Assembly (NCBI RefSeq): GCF_021206925.1
Contig: NZ_JAJPRF010000007.1
Coordinates: 62,001-126,000 of the forward strand
Source: Rhodoflexus caldus
Lineage (GTDB): Bacteria > Bacteroidota > Bacteroidia > Cytophagales > Thermoflexibacteraceae
Reading direction: 5' to 3'
Length of the DNA: 64,000 nt
How positions within the stretch are numbered: position 1 is the stretch's first letter; every line of letters starts with the position of its first letter. The notes under the pieces were generated by a model, which ran no database searches, had not been told where the DNA came from, and saw nothing but the letters and a program-made list of their open reading frames with translations. Shown here piece after piece: positions 26,701-34,440 of this stretch. The translations under genes were made by a program, and so were the position numbers.

Positions 26701-26843
26701 TGCACGGTAACACCGGGTAGTGGTGAACCGTCTTCAGAAGAAGTAACCTTTCCGGATACTGTTCTGGTCTGTGCCAGGGCGGCACTTGCAAAGAGCACTG
26801 CAATGAACCATGCAAAGCTCAAGTGTAACAATCGCTTCATCAT
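23787..26843 (-). CDS. SusC/RagA TonB-linked outer-membrane transporter
   Basis: The 1018-residue protein has a signal peptide ending ALAQ and a carboxypeptidase-regulatory-like domain (VSGKVTSSEDGSPLPGVTV, residues 28-105). The TonB-box region SEVVVTGYG is near residue 106, followed by a plug domain with the SusC signature SIRI-like stretch GVPGGAVSVRIRGVGSI near residue 160 and LKDAAAASIYGAQAGNGVV near residue 220. A long beta-barrel ends in NYTFGVEIGF. It imports ligand across the outer membrane using TonB energy with the SusD encoded just downstream. It is a close paralogue of the SusC at 28560-31622. A terminator at 27011-27048 precedes it, so it has its own promoter upstream of 26843. 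Confidence 0.94.
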   Translation of the reverse strand: MMKRLLHLSFAWFIAVLFASAALAQTRTVSGKVTSSEDGSPLPGVTVQVKGTNTGTQTDADGKFSLSAPENGTLVFRFVGLKTLEIAVGGRSSIDVKMETDDKVLSEVVVTGYGALEKREITGSIASVKGDVIQNLPMQSFDRALQGRAAGVLVQAANGVPGGAVSVRIRGVGSISAGNEPLYIVDGVVMNNASTTNFASSNPLAFLNPNDIESIEVLKDAAAASIYGAQAGNGVVLVTTKKGRAGKTEFNLNYYYGSVEPIRYMNVLNTQQWIQVRTEAIRNQNPALTEAQALSSALTGIRLAGNLTPEQIAALPTYDWQRAAYRQGSINNVELSARGGNDKTTFALSGSYNQQDANVIAIDFKRATGRMAVQHQVNNKLRFETSLNLSNIKQRGPFGSPDGGSFLGSPAFSSPLIIPINPIYNEDGSYFGTPQSGGLAGILNQNVIMNAEYNTITNITRQVVGNAKAVWNPFKEVTVSSFYGLDYREIKGEYYADPRTADGFGVRGRLTSESEYNATFTANPIVINFTKNIGSDHKLNTTLATEYVQEVFEGISQQVTTFPTSQFRTANTGATPISTGGFWTSYRRGGVVGSVQYGLKNRYFVNAVIRRDGSSRFGNQNRFGTFGSVSAAWLLTEEAFLKDQFDWLDEIKLRGSYGSTGNSQIGNFDSRGLFGGGVNYGNDAGIAPSSLNNPTLRWERQVNSEVGLDLAFFNRRVTSTIGYFNKESRDLLLSQPVPWTSGFSSITNNVGRLYNRGIEFELNTVNVDAGGFKWSTSFNITKLENKVTRLADGDTVLPGNPSVRIGHPLGAIFTSQYAGVNPATGRPMWYDVNGNLTYLPLNPTDFRVLGTTLSTLFGGFTNTFSYKGLELTVFFQYDFGRKQFNNQNSFLMENGGRVFNSLVDVYERRWTTPGQITDVPRPINGNAEVRGASHLSGSRTLEDASYIRLKQATLAYNLPQDLLRKVKINRARVYAQAINLLTWTKWTGFDPEFLNLGAGNNGVVPQSRNYTFGVEIGF

Positions 26844-27010
26844 TACTTGGTTATGGTTTTACAAGAATGTGTCTATCGCAAATGAATCAAATTTTTTTTA
26901 AAAGCAAAACAACAAAAGCAAACTTCTTTCGTTAAACAATTACCTCTCTTCTAAAAAAAAGATGTTGTAACACCTAATAAAAAAGCACAATCCACTGATT
27001 ATCAATCAAA

Positions 27011-27048
27011 TAAAAAAGCGACTCTGCCTATAAAAAAGCAGAGTCGCT
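27011..27048 (-). terminator. Terminator between the two SusC/SusD units
   Basis: A perfect 11-bp stem AGCGACTCTGC / GCAGAGTCGCT with a 10-base loop, followed on the minus strand by a six-T run. It lies 58 bases past the stop of the first SusD gene and 168 bases before the next SusC start, so the two units are transcribed separately. Confidence 0.88.
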
Positions 27049-27105
27049 CAAATAAAATTTTTTATTGCAAGTATGTACTTTGTTTAGCTGCCTTCCTTTT
27101 TCGGA

Positions 27106-28524
27106 TTAGTAGCCATTGTTTTGTACCAAACTTGGGTTAGCCTGAATTTCACGTACAGGCAGTGGAGCCAGATAGCGAGGGTCGCCATATTGCAAGTTGC
27201 CTGTTGCTTTGATAACATCTCTTCCCAAGCGTTTCAGGTCAAACCAACGGTCGCCTTCAAAGGCCAACTCCAAACGGCGCTGTAAAATAATTTCATCCAG
27301 CAGCGCACTGCCTGTCAGGCCTGACACCGGAGGAAGTCCGCAACGGGTGCGAATGGTGTTTACATCGGCAATGGCCTGTGCAGTGTTTCCTAAACGCGCC
27401 TGAGCTTCCGCACGTATCAGTATCATTTCCGAAACACGGAATACGGGGATATTGTCCATGTAGATAGTACCGGTTTTACCCAAAAACTTCGTACATTCTT
27501 CTACCACGATGTTGGAACGATTCACACCGGGCTGATACAATTGGCGGCGGATATCGCCGGTTTGGTGGAGCGCCAAAAACTGTGTAGTAGGTACTACGGC
27601 TCCCCAGCCTCCCAGAGAGGTAGAAGTCAGCGCAACTCGGGTAGTAAATGCCGACTGATTGGACTCGTTCACACCGTGCGATTCGGCTTCCTGCTGAAAC
27701 AGGATTTCCAAAATAGACTCAGGATGTACACGCTCACGCCATGCGGCTACGTAGTTCGCATTGGTTACGAATCGGCCTACGTTGGTATTGATGGCTTCGG
27801 TAGCGTAGCGGGAAGCATTTTCCCAGTCGCCGTTGTAAAGGGCTACTTTTGCAAACAAGGCAAATGCCGCACCTCTGGTAATGCGATGAGGGCCACCGGT
27901 AGTAGGTGCTTTTTGTATGGCTTCCTGTAAGTCTCTGTACAATTGCTGATAAACATCGCGAATGGGTGCGCGTGCCGGCTGTGTAATTTGTGTCAGGTTC
28001 AGTACGCCTGTCAGCATCAGAGGTACGCCGCCTCTGTCAAACTGGGTAACGATAACGCCCGGATCCCATGCATAAATGCGCATCATGTTGAAATACAACA
28101 GGGCACGGATGCAGCGCATTTCGCCTTCAATCTCTGCGCGACGAGTTGCAGAAAAACTGACATTCGGGAGGGCTTCCAATATCAGGTTGATTTCGTTGAT
28201 GGCAGAATAGTAAGTTGCCCATCCGCCTACATGAGAACCCAATACGTTATTTCCTTGATTGACGTAGCGTCCGCCGGCGCGGTTGATAATCTGTGTGTTA
28301 TCGCCCATGGCTTCCACGGTTGCTACCAAATCGCGACCGTAAATTACCTGTGCTTTTAAGTAGCTGTACACATTGGCAATAGCCGAATTAACCGCCTCGG
28401 GCGTGGTTAAAGCACGGGAGGCATCTATTGATTGGCGTGGTTCTATCTCAAGCGCACGCTGGCAACTTGTAATACCCACCAAAAGCAACAATATGGCAAG
28501 AAACTTTTGCATATTTTTCATCAT
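27106..28524 (-). CDS. SusD/RagB family nutrient-binding lipoprotein
   Basis: The 472-residue protein begins MMKNMQKFLAILLLLVGITSC with the lipobox Cys at residue 21, then QRALEIEPRQS. Family motifs include RCIRALLYFNMMRIYAWDPG near residue 138, VSEMILIRAEAQARLGN near residue 367, and IILQRRLELAFEGDRWFDLKRLG near residue 420. It pairs with the SusC gene 35 bases upstream and ends at the terminator at 27011-27048. It is paralogous to the SusD at 22322-23776, with matching openings (IEPRQSIDASRAL against VEPRQSIDSATAL), so the units arose by duplication or bind similar ligands. Confidence 0.93.
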   Translation of the reverse strand: MMKNMQKFLAILLLLVGITSCQRALEIEPRQSIDASRALTTPEAVNSAIANVYSYLKAQVIYGRDLVATVEAMGDNTQIINRAGGRYVNQGNNVLGSHVGGWATYYSAINEINLILEALPNVSFSATRRAEIEGEMRCIRALLYFNMMRIYAWDPGVIVTQFDRGGVPLMLTGVLNLTQITQPARAPIRDVYQQLYRDLQEAIQKAPTTGGPHRITRGAAFALFAKVALYNGDWENASRYATEAINTNVGRFVTNANYVAAWRERVHPESILEILFQQEAESHGVNESNQSAFTTRVALTSTSLGGWGAVVPTTQFLALHQTGDIRRQLYQPGVNRSNIVVEECTKFLGKTGTIYMDNIPVFRVSEMILIRAEAQARLGNTAQAIADVNTIRTRCGLPPVSGLTGSALLDEIILQRRLELAFEGDRWFDLKRLGRDVIKATGNLQYGDPRYLAPLPVREIQANPSLVQNNGY

Positions 28525-28559
28525 TCTTACTGTTTGAAGAATTCTTTGTTAATCAATGA

Positions 28560-31500
28560 TTAGAAACGTGCCTGCACACCGATGGTATAGTTGCGCGACT
28601 GCGGAATAATACCTTGGTTGCCTGTACCTAAATCCACAAATTCAGGGTCAAAACCTGTCCATTTCGTCCAAGTCAGCAGGTTTACGGCCTGTGCATACAC
28701 GCGGAATCCATTCAGTTTTACCTTAGATACCCATGCAGAAGGCAGGTTATACGACAAGGTCAATTGCTTCAGGCGGATGTAAGAAGCATCTTGATAGAAA
28801 CGGCTGATTGACTGATACGAAGAAATACGACCTGTGATTTCTGTGCGGTTGTTGGCAGGCTTAGGCACGTCGGTAATTTGTCCGGGTGTTGTCCAGCGGT
28901 TTTCATAGTAATAACGCAGACCATTGCGAAGTACGCCGCCCAAATCTGCTAAACGGAATTCCTGCTCATTGGGCGCAACTCTGCCGTAGTCATACTGGAA
29001 GAATACGGAAAGCTCCAAGCCTTTGTAGCTAAACGTATTGGTTAAACCACCAAACATGGTAGAAAGGTTTGAGTGGCCAAGTGGTCGCTGGTCGGCTGCC
29101 AATACCAAATACGTGATGTCGTTGTTGATATTATACCACATCGGGCGGCCGTTGGCAGGGTTTACGCCTGCAAAAGGTACACCCACGTTAGTAAACAGCG
29201 GATAACCTACACGAATGCCTAAGTTGCCGGGCAGCACTTCTAAGCCATCATAGAGCTTGGTTACTTTGTTTTCCAAGAAAGAAATGTTGAAGTTGGTTTC
29301 CCACTTGAAGCCGCCGTCGGTATTAAGATTGGTTGTATTGAGCTCAATTTCAATACCTTGATTTTGAACTTCACCTACGTTTTGGGTGATGGAGCTGAAG
29401 CCCGATGTTTGCGGCACCGGCTGGCTGAGCAACAGGTCTTTGCTCAATCGGCGGTAAGCCTCAAATGAGCCGCGGATACGTCCGTCAAAGAGGGCATAGT
29501 CCAGACCCAAGTTGGTTGTTTCGTTGCGTTCCCAGCGCAGGTCGGGGTTGCCCAAACCGCTCGGGCCGATGCCTTGCACACCCTGATAGATACCGCCCAA
29601 ACCATACAAACCTCTGGAAGCAAAGTTGCCGATTTGGTCGTTACCGGTGCTGCCCCAGCTGGCACGCAGACGCAACTCGGTCAGTGTGGCGTTGCCTTTC
29701 AGGAATGACTCTTCGCTGATATTCCATGCAGCAGAAACTGACGGGAAGAAACCAAAACGCGTGTTGGCACCGAAACGTGAAGAACCGTCGTAGCGGGCAG
29801 TCAGGTTTACTACGTATTTCTTATTGAAGTCGTAGCGAATGTTGGTAAATGCACCTGAACGGCGGAAACCCGTCCAAAAACCGCTGATACTTACCGGGCG
29901 TGCAGCGGCATTGGTGGTGCTGAAATCAGGTGTAGGGAAACCCTGACCGTTTGAGCCGTTTGCTTCCTGAATATCTTCGCGGTATTCTGTACCAATCAGC
30001 GCATTGATGCTGTGCTTTTCGGCAAAGGTTTTTGAATAATTCAGCGTGGCGTTGGTTGTCAGGTTTTTATTATAGTTGTTGTTTACCGTCAAAGTACCCT
30101 GAATGTTGAAGTAGTCGGATAAGCGCGGGTCGCCGTAGAACTCGGTGTACAGCATACGATAGTCCATGCCTCCGAAAACTTTCAACCGCAAACCTTTCAT
30201 GATGTCATAATTGGCCGAAATATTGGCCACCATTTGGTTGGTCAGACCAATTGCCTTAATAAAGTTAGCATTGGCAATCACATTCTGGCTCAAATCACCA
30301 ACCATTACACGACCGGAACCCGGTAAACCGAAGAAACCGGTAGATGCTTCGGGGTCATAAATAGGGTTGAAGGGCAGGATGATAGGAGCAGAGTATTGCG
30401 GTGCACCAAAAGCCAAACTACCGCTTGAACTGCCGTAAGGGCCGCGCTGCGTAAAAGTACTCAGGTTTACACCCGTCTCGAAAGAAAGTTTTGAGTTTAC
30501 TTTCTGCGTCAGGCTCAGGCGACCTGCCACGCGGGAGAAGTCAATATTAATCAAACTTGCATCCTGTTGGTTGGCAGAAAGTGAGGCGTAGAAAGTTGTT
30601 CTGTCAGTGCCGCCGCTGGCAGCCAGCTCGTAGTTATTGATAATACCGGTTTTATAGGCTTCTTTTTGCCAGTTATAGGTAGGCAGGGCAGCAATTTCTG
30701 CATCGGTCATGGTAGTCGGGAAACCCAACTGGCTCAATGCCGTGCTACGCACAGCGGCAGGAGATGCCGTAGGACTTGCATTTTGGATTGCCTCAATACG
30801 CGCTGCAATAAACTCTTGCGTATTCATCACATCCAAAATGCGGATAGGCTCTACAATGCCCCGATAGTAGTTGAACTCAAAATTGGTTTTGCTGGCTTGC
30901 TTGCCTCTTTTGGTAGTAACCAAAACAACTCCGTTAGATGCCTGCGCACCGTAGATAGAGGCCGTAGCCGCATCTTTCAACACCTCGATAGACTCTATGT
31001 CGTTGGGGTTGAGGAAGGCCAGCGGGTTGTTGCTCACACGACCGCCGCCGTCATCGCGCACGTTCATTTGCACCCCGTCCACAACGTATAGGGGCTGATT
31101 ACCCGCCGTGATGGAACCTACACCGCGAATACGCACACTAACGGCACCTCCGGGCGCACCGTTGGCAGATTGCACCAACACACCCGCCGCGCGACCTTGC
31201 AAGGCACGGTCAAAACTTTGCATCGGAAGGTTCTGAATTACATCACCTTTTACCGAAGTGATAGCACCTGTGATTTCGCGCTTTTCTACTACCGAATAGC
31301 CCGTTACCACAACCTCGTTAAGCACTTTTTCATCGGCCACCATGGCGATGTCAATCACGCTGCGGTTGTTAATATCCACCTCTTGTGTCTTCAAACCCAC
31401 AAAGCGGAAAACCAGCGTTTTTGCGTTATCGTCCACTGTCAGGCGATATTTACCCTCAAAGTCGGTTTGAGTACCTGTGTTGGTACCTTTTACCTGTACG

Positions 31501-31622
31501 GTTACACCGGGCAGAGGCTCTTTATCTTCATTAGATACTACTCGTCCCGTGATGGTTTTTTGCGCCTCTGCTAATAACGGCAGCAACAGCAGGAGCAAAA
31601 AGGGTAGAAGTTTCTGTTTCAT
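28560..31622 (-). CDS. SusC/RagA TonB-linked outer-membrane transporter
   Basis: The 1020-residue protein has a signal peptide ending LAEAQ, the N-terminal carboxypeptidase-regulatory-like domain (ITGRVVSNEDKEPLPGVTV), the TonB-box region NEVVVTGYS near residue 105, and the plug with GAPGGAVSVRIRGVGSI and LKDAATASIYGAQASNGVV. The barrel closes with NYTIGVQARF. It transports a SusD-captured ligand across the outer membrane. It lies 39 bases after a small lipoprotein gene and 35 bases before its SusD gene. Close similarity to the second SusC through the plug (for example NLPMQSFDRALQGRAAGVLV in both) supports a recent duplication. Confidence 0.94.
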   Translation of the reverse strand: MKQKLLPFLLLLLLPLLAEAQKTITGRVVSNEDKEPLPGVTVQVKGTNTGTQTDFEGKYRLTVDDNAKTLVFRFVGLKTQEVDINNRSVIDIAMVADEKVLNEVVVTGYSVVEKREITGAITSVKGDVIQNLPMQSFDRALQGRAAGVLVQSANGAPGGAVSVRIRGVGSITAGNQPLYVVDGVQMNVRDDGGGRVSNNPLAFLNPNDIESIEVLKDAATASIYGAQASNGVVLVTTKRGKQASKTNFEFNYYRGIVEPIRILDVMNTQEFIAARIEAIQNASPTASPAAVRSTALSQLGFPTTMTDAEIAALPTYNWQKEAYKTGIINNYELAASGGTDRTTFYASLSANQQDASLINIDFSRVAGRLSLTQKVNSKLSFETGVNLSTFTQRGPYGSSSGSLAFGAPQYSAPIILPFNPIYDPEASTGFFGLPGSGRVMVGDLSQNVIANANFIKAIGLTNQMVANISANYDIMKGLRLKVFGGMDYRMLYTEFYGDPRLSDYFNIQGTLTVNNNYNKNLTTNATLNYSKTFAEKHSINALIGTEYREDIQEANGSNGQGFPTPDFSTTNAAARPVSISGFWTGFRRSGAFTNIRYDFNKKYVVNLTARYDGSSRFGANTRFGFFPSVSAAWNISEESFLKGNATLTELRLRASWGSTGNDQIGNFASRGLYGLGGIYQGVQGIGPSGLGNPDLRWERNETTNLGLDYALFDGRIRGSFEAYRRLSKDLLLSQPVPQTSGFSSITQNVGEVQNQGIEIELNTTNLNTDGGFKWETNFNISFLENKVTKLYDGLEVLPGNLGIRVGYPLFTNVGVPFAGVNPANGRPMWYNINNDITYLVLAADQRPLGHSNLSTMFGGLTNTFSYKGLELSVFFQYDYGRVAPNEQEFRLADLGGVLRNGLRYYYENRWTTPGQITDVPKPANNRTEITGRISSYQSISRFYQDASYIRLKQLTLSYNLPSAWVSKVKLNGFRVYAQAVNLLTWTKWTGFDPEFVDLGTGNQGIIPQSRNYTIGVQARF

Positions 31623-31661
31623 AAGTTTACTGAAAAAACGTTGATGAAATTGAGTAAAACA

Positions 31662-32135
31662 TTAAGGATTAATGCGGTAGCCGATGCGTGCGTAGTTATT
31701 GCTCGGCTTAATTTGCTCGTTGCCTTCCAGCACGAACACAAGCATGAAACTTTGCCCGGCTGGAATTACCGCAGGCAATACCTCAAACTGCAAAGAACCA
31801 AAGCTGCTGTTAGCAGGAATGGTTACTGCACCGCCATTGGTCAGGCGATAGTGCACCCCCTCGCGGGCAGTGCTTGCCTGCGCATCCACACGCACACGGA
31901 TGGTTTGCGGTTCGGGACGCTGCGCGCCCACCAAATTCACCTGTGTACTCACAACCCCCTGACCCGCTCGAACGGCAATGATGGGATAGTTCACCCCCAA
32001 AGCAGGTGTGCGAGTTACGGTTTCGTTAAATTCCACCAAGGAATCGTTGAAGAACACACGCTTGTCCTTGAAACAAGAGGACAAGGCAAAAGTCAGACAC
32101 CACAACAGTACCCAACTGAGCATTGTTTTTTTCAT
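31662..32135 (-). CDS. SusCD-associated lipoprotein (DUF4843-like), first unit
   Basis: The 157-residue protein starts MKKTMLSWVLLWCLTFALSSC with the lipobox Cys at residue 21. Its beta-sandwich body shares TPALGVNYPII, LVGAQRP, REGVHY and TIPANSSFG with the lipoprotein at 21776-22240. Here the gene is first in its unit (lipoprotein, SusC, SusD), whereas its paralogue is last. It is probably a surface-exposed accessory protein. No promoter box is convincing in the 154 bases upstream. Confidence 0.8.
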   Translation of the reverse strand: MKKTMLSWVLLWCLTFALSSCFKDKRVFFNDSLVEFNETVTRTPALGVNYPIIAVRAGQGVVSTQVNLVGAQRPEPQTIRVRVDAQASTAREGVHYRLTNGGAVTIPANSSFGSLQFEVLPAVIPAGQSFMLVFVLEGNEQIKPSNNYARIGYRINP

Positions 32136-32289
32136 GTGAACAATAAAGGTTTAATGAGGCGACAAAACACCCTGTTTAGATTAAGACAGTAATGTAAAGT
32201 TATGAGACGTGAATAGCCCGCTTCGGCTAATGAATGTTTTGCAATTTCAGTAGGGAATCAGAGAAAACAAAGAAATTTCATAAAAAATG

Positions 32290-34440
32290 TTAAAGTTGGA
32301 TTCTCACACCCGGGCCTACCAGAAAAAACCACTTGGTTTCGCGAATCAGGTAGCCAAAACCACCGAACAGCGGAAAACTGAGCTTCAAATCGCGGCGACT
32401 GGGGTAAACAGAGCCCAACACAACGATTCCTAAATCGCGGTTGTCGTTGGTGGTATTGAAATTGAAAGCGTTTAGTGCCAGCGCACCCACCCCTATCCTG
32501 TAAGGGCGTAAGGCCGCTACTTTATTGGGTTGGAAAAAGCGAAACTGTGCAATTATCGCAAGGCTGATACCGCCCAAAGAAGTGAAGCCGTCCTCCCCTA
32601 TCTTCTTGGTAATCAAGCCCGCAGGGAACGACACGTCAATATCAAACGAATAGTGCCGCTGCAATACGATTTCCACTTTATGGCTGTAAACATCGCCGCC
32701 GTGCCTGTCGGAACGATGCCGGAACACAATTTCAATTTTGCTCCAATCGTCTAAATCGCGGGTTTTGCGGCTGAGAATGCTGTTGAGCAGCACAATGCCT
32801 TTGGTGCAGTCTTTGCGGTCGTAGGCAGCCCCCCGCGGCGAATTTTCGGAAGGGCAGGCACACAGATTTTCTATGCGGCGAAACTCCAACAACTGGTTGG
32901 TCTGTGAACTGATGCGCACCTCTGCCTCTAAGTACTGCTTGCCGAAAAAGCGGTCGGGAAGGTCTATGCTGTCTGCTTCAAAAGCGATGCTCACTTCCTG
33001 TACGACTTTATCGTACAAAACAATGGCGGTAATGTCCGTAATCCGTTGGTAGCCTTTGCCGTAGTCTATCTTGATAAAATCCAGCGGTTTGGCGCGTTGA
33101 AACTCTCTGATTGTGAGGTTAAAACCGGAGTTTTGCCCATTCATCACCAGTGCAATCCGTCGGCGGGAAATATCGGAAGGGATTTTCAAACGAAACTGAA
33201 TCAGATTTTCGTTGCGCAATACGCTGTCTTGGCGGGCAGTTGTCAGCCCGTCAAAAGAAAAGGCAGCTTTGTCCAACGACTTGCCCTCTATGCGCAGGTC
33301 TAAACTTTCGCCGGGCTGCACGCTCAGGTTATCCGTCCATTCTGCCCCATCGCGCGAAACGGTTACGCGGGAAATGGTTGTACGGGGAATGATATTGGTA
33401 TTGGTCAGATAAACCGCTTTGTCGCCGTCTTTGATGTAAAGATACCCATCCTGCTGTCGGTGCAGGCCGTAGAGTCGCAAATCGCACAATACGCGGTTGG
33501 TGCTCAATTTACTTTTGGTAAAAATTTCACCGATAAGCCTGCCTCCCGCTTCTTCCTGATTTTCAATGCGGTAGGTTTTTCGCATCATCAGGTTTTTGTG
33601 GTAATCCATTTCTACTTCCAACTCTGCACCGTTCTGTTCGTTGTAAACGATGTCATTTTTATGCAGGCGCAAAAATATCAGGCGGCTTTGCCTTGCCTGT
33701 ATGGTCATTTGAATGGGCGGCAGTTGGTAGGTAGGCAACCCGTTTACTCCGATAAAAGGCCGACGTGCCGCCAACTGAATCGTCAGGTTGTGCGTGCCGG
33801 GTTCGTTAGCGCTCAAATGCAGCCTCACACGCCCCTGAAATTCGGAAATTTTATAGTCAATTACTTGATTTTCAGTCCATTTATTTTCAATCAGCAGTGT
33901 TTTCGGGTCGCTGACTTCTATGTCCATAATTTCCTCTTCGCCTACGTACAACTCATCTTTTGCCAAGCGAAAACGCACCTGCGGCGTTTTGTAGGGTAAC
34001 AGGCGAATATTGAAAAATTGCTCGCGTAGGCCGCCGTCGTTGTAGATGAGCCAAAAATTCAGCGAAAGAAATTGAGCGGTACTCAGGTCGTTAAAGCGCA
34101 AGCGGGCAGTGAGATAATCCTGCGAAGGGGCAGGCATCAGCGAATCCAGCACCTGAAAGTCGGCGGAAGGTAACAACCGCCACTGCTGAATGGCTTCCGG
34201 ATGTGTAAAATATATCCGCAACTCGGCAATGGTAGTGCTCTCCTGATAAGGAAAAGCCAACTGCCTGACTCCCTGAAAATTAACGCCATTGGTGCTCCAC
34301 GCGTAATGTGCCGTATCTATCCAGAGCACCACATCGCGCAGAACGGGGGTTCTGCCTGTACGCGGTTGTGCCTGAACAAAAAAAGTAAGCGGCAGAAAAA
34401 ACAGCAACGCGAAAAAAAACAAGTTTCGGTAGTTAGTCAT
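32290..34440 (-). CDS. Large secreted protein with probable C-terminal beta-barrel
   Basis: The 716-residue protein starts MTNYRNLFFFALLFFLPL with a signal peptide ending FVQAQ. Residues 30-500 are beta-rich repeats of Ig-like or C2-like character, with several strand pairs but no motif I recognise. A Cys-containing patch ENLCACPSENSP near residue 535 may form a disulfide or loop. The last 130 residues alternate in a beta-barrel manner and end GPGVRIQL. It starts inside the stop region of the MORN-repeat gene (8-base overlap), so the two are translationally coupled and probably act together at the envelope. Function is unknown. Confidence 0.65.
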   Translation of the reverse strand: MTNYRNLFFFALLFFLPLTFFVQAQPRTGRTPVLRDVVLWIDTAHYAWSTNGVNFQGVRQLAFPYQESTTIAELRIYFTHPEAIQQWRLLPSADFQVLDSLMPAPSQDYLTARLRFNDLSTAQFLSLNFWLIYNDGGLREQFFNIRLLPYKTPQVRFRLAKDELYVGEEEIMDIEVSDPKTLLIENKWTENQVIDYKISEFQGRVRLHLSANEPGTHNLTIQLAARRPFIGVNGLPTYQLPPIQMTIQARQSRLIFLRLHKNDIVYNEQNGAELEVEMDYHKNLMMRKTYRIENQEEAGGRLIGEIFTKSKLSTNRVLCDLRLYGLHRQQDGYLYIKDGDKAVYLTNTNIIPRTTISRVTVSRDGAEWTDNLSVQPGESLDLRIEGKSLDKAAFSFDGLTTARQDSVLRNENLIQFRLKIPSDISRRRIALVMNGQNSGFNLTIREFQRAKPLDFIKIDYGKGYQRITDITAIVLYDKVVQEVSIAFEADSIDLPDRFFGKQYLEAEVRISSQTNQLLEFRRIENLCACPSENSPRGAAYDRKDCTKGIVLLNSILSRKTRDLDDWSKIEIVFRHRSDRHGGDVYSHKVEIVLQRHYSFDIDVSFPAGLITKKIGEDGFTSLGGISLAIIAQFRFFQPNKVAALRPYRIGVGALALNAFNFNTTNDNRDLGIVVLGSVYPSRRDLKLSFPLFGGFGYLIRETKWFFLVGPGVRIQL

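Noticed and set aside
23787..31622. Mobile-element or CRISPR-type repeats in the SusC genes
   Set aside because: The repeated segments are paralogous coding sequence of two SusC genes, not direct repeats with spacers or transposase genes.
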